Notes under the pieces: model-generated
Database searches by the model: none
Seen by the model: the letters and a program-made list of their open reading frames with translations, nothing else
What the model was told of the DNA's origin: nothing
Part shown: piece by piece, positions 9,008 through 18,603 of the stretch
How positions within the stretch are numbered: position 1 is the first letter of the stretch
Layout of the letters: each line of letters opens with the position of its first letter
Assembly (NCBI RefSeq): GCF_049310885.1
Contig: NZ_JBMDYO010000004.1
Coordinates: forward strand, 124,001 to 188,000
Length of the DNA: 64,000 nt
Direction: 5' to 3'
From: CAYZJV01 sp049310885
GTDB lineage: Bacteria; Spirochaetota; Spirochaetia; Sphaerochaetales; Sphaerochaetaceae
Made by a program: the position numbers and the translations under genes

Positions 9008-9460
9008 TTACTTCAAAATTTCTCGGGTATCAATGATCAAAGTCACCGGACCCTCATTCGTATACGCCACTCGCATAGATGCGCCGAACTCACCAGTCTC
9101 AACCGTATACCCCTGTTCCCGAACAGCCTGTACGAACTTTTCATAGGTCGCAAGGGCAGTCTCCGGGTCTGCAGCTGGATTGAAGGAGGGACGATTGCCC
9201 TTATTCAAATCAGCACAGAGTGTAAATTGACTTACCACTAGCATCTGCCCATCGACCTGTCCTACAGAACGATTCATCTTACCCTGTTCATCGGTAAATA
9301 TCCTCAACTGAGGAATTTTCCTTACCAAATACTCCAAATCGGCTTCAGAATCGTCTTGTTGTACCCCAAGGTAGACGAGTAATCCTAGGTCAATACTTCC
9401 TACCTTTTCACCTTTGACGGTGACAGAAGCACCCGTAACTCTTTGGACGACAGCCCTCAT
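9008..9460 (-). CDS. dtd: D-aminoacyl-tRNA deacylase
   Basis: A 150-residue homodimeric editing enzyme that hydrolyses D-aminoacyl-tRNAs and glycyl-tRNA(Ala). The two active-site signatures are present: SQFTLCAD (the usual form is SQFTLxAD) and the cross-subunit motif NEGPVTLIID near the C terminus. It starts with the canonical MRAVVQRVTGASVTV. Its ATG overlaps the end of rpe by 4 bases. The length is normal for the family. Confidence 0.95.
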   Translation of the reverse strand: MRAVVQRVTGASVTVKGEKVGSIDLGLLVYLGVQQDDSEADLEYLVRKIPQLRIFTDEQGKMNRSVGQVDGQMLVVSQFTLCADLNKGNRPSFNPAADPETALATYEKFVQAVREQGYTVETGEFGASMRVAYTNEGPVTLIIDTREILK

Positions 9461-10128
9461 CCGGATGTTCTCCCTTGAAGCTTCTTCACCAATCCTTCTC
9501 GGTCCTCAGAACCGAAGAAAGCGCTACCCATAACGAGGATATCGACTCCAGCATCTACAAGGAGTCCACCATTCGATTCATTCACACCGCCATCGATCGA
9601 TATCTTGAAATCAAGTCCTCTTTCCTTCCTGAGACGATCGAGTTGGTGGATTTTCTCCATGGTGGAGGGAATAAACTTTTGCCCTCCGAAGCCAGGATTC
9701 ACACTCATGATCAAAACAAGGTCGATATCATCTAGGATTAACTCTATTGAGGATACCGGTGTAGATGGAACCAGAGATACCCCAGCCTTTTTGCCCTCTT
9801 CATGGATCATGGAAACCGTGCGGTTCAAATGGAGGCAAGCCTCGGCATGCACGGTTATGTAGTCACTTCCAGCTTCAGCGAAGGCTTTAATGTACCGTTC
9901 GGGTTGAGCTACCATGAGGTGGGTATCGAAGACAAGATCGGACAACGGCCTGATGTCTGCTATGAATTTTGACCCGAAGCTGATATTCGGAACGAACATG
10001 CCATCCATGACATCTAGGTGTATCCATTGTGCGTCTGTGCGCCCAATCATCGTTACCGCCTCTCCAGCCTTCGAAAAATCGGCGGAAAGCATCGAAGGTG
10101 CGACAATACAACGTGGTTCTGTATTCAT
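9457..10128 (-). CDS. rpe: Ribulose-phosphate 3-epimerase
   Basis: A 223-residue TIM-barrel epimerase interconverting ribulose 5-phosphate and xylulose 5-phosphate. Visible motifs are APSMLSADF (Ser12), WIHLDVMDGMFVPNISFG (His37 and Asp39 as metal ligands), DTHLMV, MSVNPGFGGQKFI and the catalytic-Asp region ISIDGGV. The upstream 229 bases separate it from the divergent greA. No clear Shine-Dalgarno sequence precedes the ATG, which is odd for this window, so a very short leader is possible. dtd overlaps its 3' end. Confidence 0.96.
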   Translation of the reverse strand: MNTEPRCIVAPSMLSADFSKAGEAVTMIGRTDAQWIHLDVMDGMFVPNISFGSKFIADIRPLSDLVFDTHLMVAQPERYIKAFAEAGSDYITVHAEACLHLNRTVSMIHEEGKKAGVSLVPSTPVSSIELILDDIDLVLIMSVNPGFGGQKFIPSTMEKIHQLDRLRKERGLDFKISIDGGVNESNGGLLVDAGVDILVMGSAFFGSEDREGLVKKLQGRTSG

Positions 10129-10201
10129 ATGTATGTTGTATCAGATAGCGTCGGTTTTGGAAAGCATCGGTCGATACAACCATACCGGAGGCAAACACTT
10201 A

Positions 10202-10230
10202 TTGCATTCAATCCTTCATCATGTTATGAT
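10202..10230 (+). promoter_or_regulatory. Sigma70-like promoter of the TPR-greA gene
   Basis: TTGCAT (10202-10207) and TATGAT (10225-10230) are separated by exactly 17 bases. It points to greA and gives a leader of about 120 bases. It is the best-matching promoter in the rpe/greA divergent region. Confidence 0.65.
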
Positions 10231-10357
10231 ATGTAGGCAACTTGGAACTATTCTCACCGTAAAACACCTGAGCTGTCATAGAATCCAAAACACAGGATAC
10301 TCAGCTCGGGTCGTTTACTATTTGTTTCAAATGAGCACTTTATCAAGGGAGCGCAGC

Positions 10358-13042
10358 ATGAACGAAGAAAACATCAAGACCCTACTCACTGAAGAAAAGT
10401 GGACACGGGCTACCATCACTAACTATACTATCCCGAATTTTGAGGAACTCGATGCTATTGTTGAAAAAATCGATGATTCCGAAGAGTTGTTGGAAGTTAA
10501 GAATATCTGTGACGAATATCTGGAAAAGAATAAGAACAGCATCATAGCGATGTACCTTTCCGGCAGTATTGCCCTGCGGAGAAAATCCCTTGACTATGGT
10601 AATATCACTTCGCTGATAGAGATGTTCAACGAGAACAAAAAATATGGCTTGGTAGAACATTTGAGTCTCAAGGTTCTCAACCGTTTCGAGGATAAGTATG
10701 TTATTCGTGTTCTTGCATCCAGTTATGAAAAAACCAATCGTGAAGAAGACAAGTATAGTCTCTATGAACGGCTGGTAAAGGTCGACTATGATGAGACCGA
10801 TTTGCTGCAAGATATCGCTGAACGCTATGTCTCGAAGGGAAACAAGGATAAAGCCCTCTTTTACTATAAGAAAGCACTCCAAAGATTCCTGAACGCACAG
10901 AACCTTCCTGCCGTTAAAGAAGTCTGGACTATTCTCCTGAAGATGATTCCCGATGATTTTGCCTATCTACTTGGTTTGGCTCAACGTATATCTGTACGTT
11001 TTCAAGGTGACCAGATTGTACAGATGATAGCGCAATTGTACGAAGTTGCAATCGAAGACGAGGATTGGGACAAGGGGATTATTGTTCTTAAAACAATTCT
11101 TGATCTCGATTCCCATTCAGAATGGGCACGGGAACGGCTGGTGGATTGCTATAGGAGCAAATATGCCGACCACAGCAGATTAGAATCCTGCATTGATATC
11201 TCAAACTTGGACAAGAACTATCGCGATGTCCATTCAGCTATTGATGATTTTGAGAAGAATATCGCTTTCGACAAAGGATCGTTCGTCTATCATAAGACTT
11301 GGAGTATCGGACGTATCAGGGAACTATCACATGAGAATGTCGTCATAGACTTCCCCCAGAAGAGAAACCACAGCATGTCATTGGGGATGGCTTTTAGTTC
11401 TCTGCAGGTTCTGCCGAAACATCATATTTGGGTATTGAAGAGCGTCTTCCCGAAAGAGAAACTTACTGAAAAATTCAAGACCGATGTGCCGTGGGGTCTG
11501 CGTACACTCATTAGCAGCCATGGCAATCAAGCCACACTTAAAGATATGAAGGCGGAAATAGTACCTTCTATCCTTACCGCAAAAGAATGGATATCATGGC
11601 AAACCAGTGCAAAGAAGATCATCATGAACGATCCTCTTATTGGATTCCTTCCGAATGATCCCGATGTCTACACCGTTCGGGCTACTCCTATATCCTATGA
11701 TGAAAAATCCTTGGGTATCTTCCGTAACGAGAAACGGTTCTACCAAAAGGTACGCATTGTGAGAGATTTCTTGGAGAGTGGCGATCCGGAAACAGAATTT
11801 TTCATGGAGATGGTTCAATATTTTGTAGACCAGTGTACTGTTTATCAAAAGGTCAATGACCAGGTCATAGCAAGTTTCCTTTTCGTAGATTATCTATGCG
11901 ACCGGTATCCTTTCCTTGAAAGACCTGGGACCGTTGATTTCAAACATCTTTATGGTCTGCTCGATGATGCACCGAAGACCTTTGGTGCGATTGAAGATTC
12001 AGAACTCAAAAAGTCTTTTATCGACAATGTGGTCTCCATTGAAGATCCAGAGAATGTCGAAAAGGTACTTATCTCATTGTATCCATACTATCTCACCAGT
12101 TATATCATGGATATGCTGAGGGAACAGGGACGACAGAAGGTTATCGAAGATATGTTCCGCAATGCTTGTAGGAATTATCGGGAAAATGCCGATCTCTTTA
12201 CCTATCTCGCTCGTACCTATGATCGGAAGTTCTGGGAAAAGAAGATCAAGATTCCTTTCGAAACCCTTCTTACCAGTGAGTTGCAGTTGCTCGACTATGC
12301 TTTCAATGCTATTGAGGCGAAGAAGTTCACCAATGAGAATAGGAAGATCGCAAAGACTCTTATGACAATACTATTCGATGAACGTTTGATCTTCGACTTC
12401 CTCAAGAATGCGAATGAAGGGTCTGCCCAAAGAATCAACTTCATCGTACAGAGGATGCAGGGCTTGGAGCAAGCAAAGAAAGTAGAGGTAAAACATGCAA
12501 TCCTTGATAAATATCCCGATTTCGTTTTCCTCGGTGAAGAATCGAGTTCAACAGAGGTTGTCTCTAGTGGGCTCTTGGTGACCAAGGCTAAATTCCTCGA
12601 GAAACAAGCCGAACTTGATAGGATCATGAATGTCGAGATTCCTGAAAACTCCAAGGAGATTGGAGAGGCCTTGTCACTTGGAGACTTACGTGAGAATAGT
12701 GAATTCAAGGCTGCCAAAGAGAAGCAAGGGATACTCAATACAACCATGATGCGGTTAACCGATGAAATTTCTCGCGCGACAGTCGTGAACCAGAAAATGG
12801 TAGACTCCTCAAAGGTATCGTTTGGAACCGAGGTGGTATTGGAAAACCATATTTCTGGAGATGAGGATGTGTATCGAATCTTCGGGCCATGGGAGTCAGA
12901 TCCAAACCTACATACTATCAGCTATCTAGCACCGTTCGGAGCTAAGTTGTTGAACCATAAGGTTGGAGAACGTTTTACCTTTGAGATCAATGAGCAGAAA
13001 TATGACTTTACAGTCAAATCAATAAAAGGTTTGTCTGTATAA
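10358..13042 (+). CDS. greA: Long transcription elongation factor GreA with N-terminal TPR-like domain
   Basis: An 894-residue protein. The last about 154 residues (741-894) are a complete GreA: coiled coil with tip motif GDLRENSEFKAAKEKQ (acidic tip Asp and Glu, about 775-790) and the C-terminal FKBP-like domain (GPWESDPN through GAKLLNHKVGERF). GreA rescues backtracked RNA polymerase by stimulating transcript cleavage. Residues 1-300 are helical repeats of TPR type (for example DKALFYYKKALQRF). Residues about 304-361 (GSFVYHKTWSIGRIRELS, then VVIDFPQK) resemble a CarD/SH3-like fold. Long GreA proteins are known in spirochaetes and chlamydiae. I chose ATG 10358 because AAGGGAG lies 6 bases upstream; earlier in-frame starts lie inside the promoter region. 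Confidence 0.93.
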   Translation: MNEENIKTLLTEEKWTRATITNYTIPNFEELDAIVEKIDDSEELLEVKNICDEYLEKNKNSIIAMYLSGSIALRRKSLDYGNITSLIEMFNENKKYGLVEHLSLKVLNRFEDKYVIRVLASSYEKTNREEDKYSLYERLVKVDYDETDLLQDIAERYVSKGNKDKALFYYKKALQRFLNAQNLPAVKEVWTILLKMIPDDFAYLLGLAQRISVRFQGDQIVQMIAQLYEVAIEDEDWDKGIIVLKTILDLDSHSEWARERLVDCYRSKYADHSRLESCIDISNLDKNYRDVHSAIDDFEKNIAFDKGSFVYHKTWSIGRIRELSHENVVIDFPQKRNHSMSLGMAFSSLQVLPKHHIWVLKSVFPKEKLTEKFKTDVPWGLRTLISSHGNQATLKDMKAEIVPSILTAKEWISWQTSAKKIIMNDPLIGFLPNDPDVYTVRATPISYDEKSLGIFRNEKRFYQKVRIVRDFLESGDPETEFFMEMVQYFVDQCTVYQKVNDQVIASFLFVDYLCDRYPFLERPGTVDFKHLYGLLDDAPKTFGAIEDSELKKSFIDNVVSIEDPENVEKVLISLYPYYLTSYIMDMLREQGRQKVIEDMFRNACRNYRENADLFTYLARTYDRKFWEKKIKIPFETLLTSELQLLDYAFNAIEAKKFTNENRKIAKTLMTILFDERLIFDFLKNANEGSAQRINFIVQRMQGLEQAKKVEVKHAILDKYPDFVFLGEESSSTEVVSSGLLVTKAKFLEKQAELDRIMNVEIPENSKEIGEALSLGDLRENSEFKAAKEKQGILNTTMMRLTDEISRATVVNQKMVDSSKVSFGTEVVLENHISGDEDVYRIFGPWESDPNLHTISYLAPFGAKLLNHKVGERFTFEINEQKYDFTVKSIKGLSV

Positions 13043-13060
13043 CACTTAGAGCGATATATG

Positions 13061-13093
13061 AAAGGGCGTTGGACTACATGTTTAGCGCTCTTT
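13061..13093 (+). terminator. Probable intrinsic terminator of greA
   Basis: Arms AAAGGGCG (13061-13068) and CGCTCTTT (13086-13093) pair with one G-U wobble across a 17-base loop and run into TCTTTT. The distal arm lies within the end of the convergent murJ gene. Confidence 0.5.
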
Positions 13094-14662
13094 TCTTTTA
13101 ATTAGCACATTGAGGAATTCTATCCCGAAGAGACGATAGGATATGAAGACTATCAGCATGGCAGTGGAATATAAACCGAGAAGGATTAGTGCGTTCACCA
13201 TGGAACTTCCTGTGTACCACCATCCCTTTTCAATAAATCGTAAATAGAGGATTGCTGCAGTTCCCAAAGGAACATTAGCTAATAAAAGTTTGAGAAGATC
13301 GCTGGTCAGTTTTGACAAAGAAATATGAATGTGCCCCCTTTGGTGGGCAACAAACCAAAGACCGACTACTCCTGCTCCAAAAGAGAGTGTATTCGCAAGA
13401 CTAAGGCTCTTTGGGCCGTACCCCAAACCAAGAGCTAACCATGTTATTACTATATCGAGAATAGCTACTACAATTCCAACCGTGAGTGTAGATTTGAACC
13501 TACTAGTAGAGAAACAGACCCTTTGCATGAAGCCATACCATGCCACTATTGGCATACCTATGGTAAACCAAAACAGGATAGTCCCCGTCTCGATCGTATC
13601 TTCAAGAACAAATCTTCCACTTTGCAAAAGTACAGCAGTCGTCTCGTTGCGCAATACGGTCAATAGCAGAGCTGATGGAATAAGAAAAGTTGCGATATAG
13701 ACCAAACCCTTATGGACAAGATGATTTAATTCTTCTTTTTGTTTTCTGGTGAATGCACTTACCATCGCGGGAAAGAAGACTGTGGCAATTGCGCTATAAA
13801 AAATGCCATAGGGCGCTTGCCAAATGATGATGGCATTGCTGAATGCTGTGACAGTCCCTTCTGAGAGCGTTGATGCAAAATAGAACGCAATTTGTTGAGT
13901 TACGATTGCGACAACAGCAGTAATGGTCACCGGAGCCCAACTATGCATGACTCGCTTGAATTCGGGAGACGAAAATCTGAAGGAGAACCTCATCCTATAT
14001 CCATAGGATCGCAATCTGAGAAAGGTTACAATTGCCTGGGCAGTACCACCGAAGACTACACCGAACGCCATGGAGTACGGGCCTATCGTAGAGCTTAGCC
14101 CATATACGCTAGCAATAACCGAAACAGAGAATATCAGTGGAGCTGCGGCTGCTGTAAAAAATGATCCGTGACTTTGTAATACTCCCCCATATAAGGCGGC
14201 GAAAGAGATCGAAAAGAGAAAGACCATAAAGTATATGAGTAGTTTTCCAGAAAGTAGAATATGGTCGGGATTAGAGAAATCGCTAAGGAAAAGAATAATT
14301 TCCGTACGCCAGAACCACGTGAGGACGAGCAGTGGCAATGATATCAATAGTTGGAAGCCCTGCATCCTTGCCAATAATGCTTTAGATTTTTCGATACCAC
14401 CCTTCTCTTCCGTAATTGAGGCAGAAAAGACTGGAATATAAGCGCTACTAAGAGCTCCTTCGGCAAAAAGTTTACGGAAATTATTGGGAATGTTGAAGGT
14501 AAAGTTGATTACATCGGCAATCCCGGTTGCGCCAAACACCGTAGCGATAGCCCTAGCTTTAACGATCCCGAGCAATCGGGATACGAGCGTAAGGATCATG
14601 ATCATGATCGAATTAGAGGCTCGTTGCTTTATTTCTCCATCCCCATGAGAGTCAATTTCCAT
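13082..14662 (-). CDS. murJ: Lipid II flippase MurJ
   Basis: A 526-residue polytopic membrane protein of the MurJ/MviN family that flips undecaprenyl-linked peptidoglycan precursor (lipid II) across the inner membrane. The N-terminal signature SRLLGIVKARAIATVFGATGIADVINFTFNIPN and LFAEGALSSAYIPVFS are intact, and about 14 hydrophobic segments follow. The family's conserved arginines in helices 1 and 2 regions (RLLG, NFRKLFAEG) are present. It is the last gene of the long minus-strand superoperon and overlaps tgt by 11 bases. Its presence argues that peptidoglycan is made. Confidence 0.95.
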   Translation of the reverse strand: MEIDSHGDGEIKQRASNSIMIMILTLVSRLLGIVKARAIATVFGATGIADVINFTFNIPNNFRKLFAEGALSSAYIPVFSASITEEKGGIEKSKALLARMQGFQLLISLPLLVLTWFWRTEIILFLSDFSNPDHILLSGKLLIYFMVFLFSISFAALYGGVLQSHGSFFTAAAAPLIFSVSVIASVYGLSSTIGPYSMAFGVVFGGTAQAIVTFLRLRSYGYRMRFSFRFSSPEFKRVMHSWAPVTITAVVAIVTQQIAFYFASTLSEGTVTAFSNAIIIWQAPYGIFYSAIATVFFPAMVSAFTRKQKEELNHLVHKGLVYIATFLIPSALLLTVLRNETTAVLLQSGRFVLEDTIETGTILFWFTIGMPIVAWYGFMQRVCFSTSRFKSTLTVGIVVAILDIVITWLALGLGYGPKSLSLANTLSFGAGVVGLWFVAHQRGHIHISLSKLTSDLLKLLLANVPLGTAAILYLRFIEKGWWYTGSSMVNALILLGLYSTAMLIVFISYRLFGIEFLNVLIKRKER

Positions 14663-15773
14663 AGTATCTCGCTAGATAATCTTTTTTGAATTTGGAAAAG
14701 CGGTTCTCGTTGATCGCAGATCGTACTTGATCCATCAACCGATACAGATAGGTCAAGTTGTGCTCTGTAGCAAGCATACCTCCCAGCATCTCCTTCGCTT
14801 TAAAAAGATGCCGGACATATCCACGTGAATATTTGGTGCAGGCTGTACAAGTACAACCTTCGACAATTGGTCCGGTATCGAATTCGTGGACAGCCTTTTT
14901 CATTTGGATCATACCGTCGTCGGTGAACACAGATCCATTCCTTCCTGCTCTTGTCGCAAGAACACAGTCAAAAAGATCGATACCATTTTCCACGGCATCC
15001 AGAATATAATCTGGAGTACCGATTCCCATAACATACCGTGGTCGGTCTTTCGGAATGAATTCTGTCGTATAGCCAAGGAATTCACTGAATTGTTCAGGAG
15101 TTTCTCCTACCGACAAGCCTCCTATAGCGATTCCTGGGAATTCGATTTCGGAGATTGCTAAAGCACTCTCTTTTCTCAAATCTTTGAAAAAATTTCCTTG
15201 GATAATGCCGAATAGCTTTCCTTCGAACCCTTCAAGGGACCTCCAGTGATCATAGGAACGTTTTGCCCAAGATCGAGTGATTTCCCATGCTTCCCTTGCT
15301 TTCTTGTAAGTGATTTCGGGAGGAGTACACACATCCAAGCACATGAGAATATCACTCCCTATAATATGCTGGATGTCGACAACTTTTTCTGGTGTGAGAT
15401 GATGTCGACTGCCATCTATATGGCTTTGGAATACCACACCCTCTTCTCGGATTTTACGTAGTTGTGAGAGACTGAATATCTGGAATCCACCACTATCGGT
15501 TAGGATGTTATGATTCCAATTGCTGAATTTGTGCAATCCTCCGTAGTGCTTGAGGACCTCAATGCCAGGCCGGAGATAGAGATGATAGGTATTACCGAGG
15601 ATCAGATTGTAACCCATGTCGGCTACAGTATCGTGATACATGCCTTTGACCGTACCATTGGTTCCCACCGGCATGAATGTAGGAGTTATGACATCGCCAT
15701 GGGGAAGAGAGACGATTCCACAACGGGCATCGCTCCCTGTATCTTGATGAGTTAGCTGATAAATCTTTTCCAT
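14652..15773 (-). CDS. tgt: tRNA-guanine transglycosylase (queuine tRNA-ribosyltransferase)
   Basis: A 373-residue TIM-barrel enzyme that exchanges guanine-34 for preQ1 in GUN-anticodon tRNAs. The nucleophile/acid-base region LTDSGGFQIFSLS (Asp93), the substrate-binding GGLSVGE and MGIGTPDYILDAVENGIDLFDC, and the zinc site CTCTAC plus downstream His in ATEHNLTYL are all present. queA, the next step of queuosine synthesis, is also in this window at 39.8 kb. It is 5 bases downstream of lptG and overlaps murJ, so it is part of the same transcript by spacing. Confidence 0.97.
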   Translation of the reverse strand: MEKIYQLTHQDTGSDARCGIVSLPHGDVITPTFMPVGTNGTVKGMYHDTVADMGYNLILGNTYHLYLRPGIEVLKHYGGLHKFSNWNHNILTDSGGFQIFSLSQLRKIREEGVVFQSHIDGSRHHLTPEKVVDIQHIIGSDILMCLDVCTPPEITYKKAREAWEITRSWAKRSYDHWRSLEGFEGKLFGIIQGNFFKDLRKESALAISEIEFPGIAIGGLSVGETPEQFSEFLGYTTEFIPKDRPRYVMGIGTPDYILDAVENGIDLFDCVLATRAGRNGSVFTDDGMIQMKKAVHEFDTGPIVEGCTCTACTKYSRGYVRHLFKAKEMLGGMLATEHNLTYLYRLMDQVRSAINENRFSKFKKDYLARYYGN

Positions 15774-15778
15774 TGCTG

Positions 15779-16861
15779 TTAATTCCTTTTTCTAACCATG
15801 AGTCCAATCGATACCAAGAGCAACACACCCATAGGAGCCAAAGGTCCCAATATAGGTGCAATTATTCCCTGTTTGGCAAAGATCATACTTAACATCTGCA
15901 TGACAAAGTATACGACTGCTATGGCCAAGCTGGCCAATATGCTGAGTATGAGGACATTTTTTCGCCAAGTGAAGACAGTAGAGCAAGAAATGATGATAAG
16001 AATCAAGGGGGTAAGGTTTCCAAAGATCCTATCGGCAAGGTCTGTCGCGTAGGTGGCATATTGATTTGCATTCATGACTTGGATACGTTTCACATACTGT
16101 AAGGCACTGTATAATTCCATGGAAGTGATATCGGCACTGAGATTTCTGAACAAGGCCGGCTCCATTGAGATGGAACTATTGTGATACTCTTGCTCACGAA
16201 TAGCTTGCAATGTTGCACCATCCTGATCGACCAAATATCTTACTGTATCATGTAAAACCCAATAGGACCCATTGTAAGTCCCTGAGGAAGCATCGATTTT
16301 TGCCGCAATATGTCCATCCTCATCCAAGACAACAAGAATTACAGAAGAGATGGTTTGTGTTTCTTCATTGAATCTTCCTGCAAAAAGGACATAGTTTCCT
16401 TCTGGAGAACGGAGGGTGACATTCCTGCTGTCGTTCGATTGTCGAACACCAAGCAGTTCATTTGTGAGAAGTTCTTTTTCCCGGGATGCAGGAATAGCGA
16501 TTCGTTCTGAAAAACCAAATTGCAATAATGTGAGAAGAAGCCCTAGTATGACTATAGGGGCAATGATTCTCCGGAATGGATACCCAATATTGGATAGCAC
16601 GATCATTTCATTATTCGTATGTAACATAGAGAGGAAGTATGTCGTAGCGAAAAGGGAAGCCGGACCCAAGGCGTATCCGATAGCTTCAGGAATATATAGG
16701 ATGGTCAACCTACCGATTTCTCGATAAGAAATGCCTTGCGTCATATAGTGTTCGAGATTTGAAAAGATATCGAAAAGCAAGAGAATGGAAGTCACCAATA
16801 GTACCGTTGTACCGATGATACGTACCATTGTTGAGAATATATACCGGTCCAATTTCTTCAT
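15779..16861 (-). CDS. lptG: LptF/LptG-family permease (YjgQ-like)
   Basis: A 360-residue inner-membrane protein with the LptF/G plan: two transmembrane helices near the N terminus (about 10-35 and 55-95), a large periplasmic beta-rich domain (about 120-265) and three or four C-terminal helices. In diderms LptF and LptG form the transmembrane half of LptB2FG, which extracts lipopolysaccharide or a similar glycolipid. I chose the ATG at 16861, which overlaps the lptF stop by 4 bases, over a longer reading that would run deep into lptF. Assignment as G rather than F is by order only. LptB and LptC are not in this window. Confidence 0.83.
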   Translation of the reverse strand: MKKLDRYIFSTMVRIIGTTVLLVTSILLLFDIFSNLEHYMTQGISYREIGRLTILYIPEAIGYALGPASLFATTYFLSMLHTNNEMIVLSNIGYPFRRIIAPIVILGLLLTLLQFGFSERIAIPASREKELLTNELLGVRQSNDSRNVTLRSPEGNYVLFAGRFNEETQTISSVILVVLDEDGHIAAKIDASSGTYNGSYWVLHDTVRYLVDQDGATLQAIREQEYHNSSISMEPALFRNLSADITSMELYSALQYVKRIQVMNANQYATYATDLADRIFGNLTPLILIIISCSTVFTWRKNVLILSILASLAIAVVYFVMQMLSMIFAKQGIIAPILGPLAPMGVLLLVSIGLMVRKRN

Positions 16862-18144
16862 ACACGCCTCGATCTGAGTAAGAGCATGGTAGATATTACA
16901 GCAACGACCATGTTTGGCGCCCAAATGAGGAATCCTGGATTGAAATCGACATCCAGAATTTTCGTTTGTGCGAAGAAGAGCAGGAACCAGTATGAACTGG
17001 CTACGATAAGGCTAAGACCGAAACCGAAAAGACGTCCATGCTTCAATCGTAACAATGCAAGGGGAAATGTAATGAATACGAGGACGAAACAACTGACAGA
17101 GAGGGCAATTTTCTTATGAAGTTCAGCCCGATAATACTGGAGATAAAAGTTTATACTCTTCTCTTCCTTCAGTCTTTCGATTTGTTCTTCGAGTTCGAGA
17201 ATTTTTGCAACCGATTCGGGAGAGAAAGACCCCTCCTCTATTGTAGAATTTCGGATGACATCCGAAAGTTCTTGCTCTAGCTTCATCAATGAACGCTCAC
17301 GAATGGCGGTATCCTCAGCCAGATCTTCCTCACGAATTGAAATCGCCTTTCTTAAATCTCGCGTACTCAATTGGGAAGGCGTGATATCGGTGAACCGGGA
17401 GATTTGATCACTGAAGTCCAGATAATAGGTCATTCGCTGGGCGTCTGCAAGGGTAAATCGTTCCAATGAATCACCTTCCGTACTGAGTATCCTCGGATTC
17501 TCTAAGTCCAACCGATAGAGGAAGGATTCCAAGTCTACCAGTGTTACTGTCCCTCCTGTAGCACTAATAACTTGATTATTGGATCTATTGGCTGTATCGA
17601 AGAGTAATAAGGATCCGATATTATCGTCGTCTACCTCTCCCGTAACCAGAACGATATCTCCTATACGGTTTACAGCGTAAGATTCAATTTCGATAGTCGG
17701 CAGATCGCGTAACAATTCGGCGTAGAGGGTGCGAAACTGTTGATGGCTATATGGTAAGAGAGCATCGGCGACAAAAAATGTGCCAATTGACAACACCAAG
17801 GCAACAATTGCAATGGGCTCGAACATTCTCCTCAATGAAATTCCGCTGGAGCGGAGAGCCAGAAGTTCACCCCTAGCACTCAAATCACCAATAGCCATCG
17901 CTGCTGCACTCAAAGTGGAGAAAGGGATGGTATACAGAAGTATCTGTGGAACTGATAGACCAACCAGCTTAAGAACATGCAATACATCTACATTCTTGAG
18001 AAGAATGCGTTGGGCGAATAACAATAGTTGGTTGATGAAGAATATAAAGAAGAAAAATAAGAAAGCTACCGCAAGCGATAGGAGGAATTCACGCAGGACA
18101 TACGTCCGTAGGATGGTGAAAGTTGAGACATTCCGCCTCTCCAT
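16858..18144 (-). CDS. lptF: LptF/LptG-family permease (YjgP-like) with helical insertion
   Basis: A 428-residue partner of the following permease. It begins TILRTYVLREFLLSL with the first helix, then a second helix pair (about 55-115). The periplasmic domain (about 120-330) contains an unusual charged helical segment, about residues 230-325 (IREEDLAEDTAIRERSL and ELEEQIERLKEEKSI), before the last three helices. The segment looks like a coiled-coil insertion compared with the approximately 360-residue E. coli LptF. The substrate in this organism is unknown; spirochaetes differ in whether they make LPS. It starts 2 bases after the dut stop. Confidence 0.83.
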   Translation of the reverse strand: MERRNVSTFTILRTYVLREFLLSLAVAFLFFFFIFFINQLLLFAQRILLKNVDVLHVLKLVGLSVPQILLYTIPFSTLSAAAMAIGDLSARGELLALRSSGISLRRMFEPIAIVALVLSIGTFFVADALLPYSHQQFRTLYAELLRDLPTIEIESYAVNRIGDIVLVTGEVDDDNIGSLLLFDTANRSNNQVISATGGTVTLVDLESFLYRLDLENPRILSTEGDSLERFTLADAQRMTYYLDFSDQISRFTDITPSQLSTRDLRKAISIREEDLAEDTAIRERSLMKLEQELSDVIRNSTIEEGSFSPESVAKILELEEQIERLKEEKSINFYLQYYRAELHKKIALSVSCFVLVFITFPLALLRLKHGRLFGFGLSLIVASSYWFLLFFAQTKILDVDFNPGFLIWAPNMVVAVISTMLLLRSRRV

Positions 18145-18146
18145 GC

Positions 18147-18602
18147 TTAAACTCCTGTTGAGCCAAACCCCCGTTCACCACGAACCGTAGTGCTCGTGGA
18201 ATCAGATTCGACAAATCGGCACTGTTCTACGGGAGCGATTATCAATTGCGCTATCCTATCACCGTCCTGAATAATAAATTCTTCAGATCCATGATTGATG
18301 AGGATAACTTTCACCTCTCCACGATAATCGCTATCTATCGTACCTGGGCTATTCAGTACCGTAAGGCCATGTCGGGTAGCGAGACCACTGCGGGGTCTCA
18401 CTTGCCCTTCATAACCATTCGGGATTTCGAGCACCAGTCCCGTAGGAACCAATGCCCGTCCTCCACTAGCTTTGATTGTAAGAGGTCCATCGGGTAGATA
18501 AGCACAAATATCCGCACCAGCAGCTTCAGGAGAGGCATAGCTAGGAAGTTTTGCACCATCTTTCGCCACAAGGCGAATTTCTACCCTTTCAGACCGCTGC
18601 AT
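18147..18602 (-). CDS. dut: dUTP diphosphatase
   Basis: A 151-residue trimeric dUTPase that hydrolyses dUTP to dUMP and PPi. All five family motifs are present in order: AGADICAYL, RPRSGLATRHG, PGTIDSDYRGEVKV, GDRIAQLIIAP and the C-terminal P-loop-like RGERGFGSTGV. I chose the ATG at 18602, one base after the pnp stop, because a longer reading overlaps pnp and adds residues outside the fold. Confidence 0.96.
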   Translation of the reverse strand: MQRSERVEIRLVAKDGAKLPSYASPEAAGADICAYLPDGPLTIKASGGRALVPTGLVLEIPNGYEGQVRPRSGLATRHGLTVLNSPGTIDSDYRGEVKVILINHGSEEFIIQDGDRIAQLIIAPVEQCRFVESDSTSTTVRGERGFGSTGV

Positions 18603-18603
18603 G

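Noticed and set aside
9914..10357. Possible in-frame extension of GreA upstream of 10358
   Set aside because: This region contains the divergent rpe gene's 5' end and a greA promoter at 10202-10230; a clear ribosome site precedes ATG 10358.
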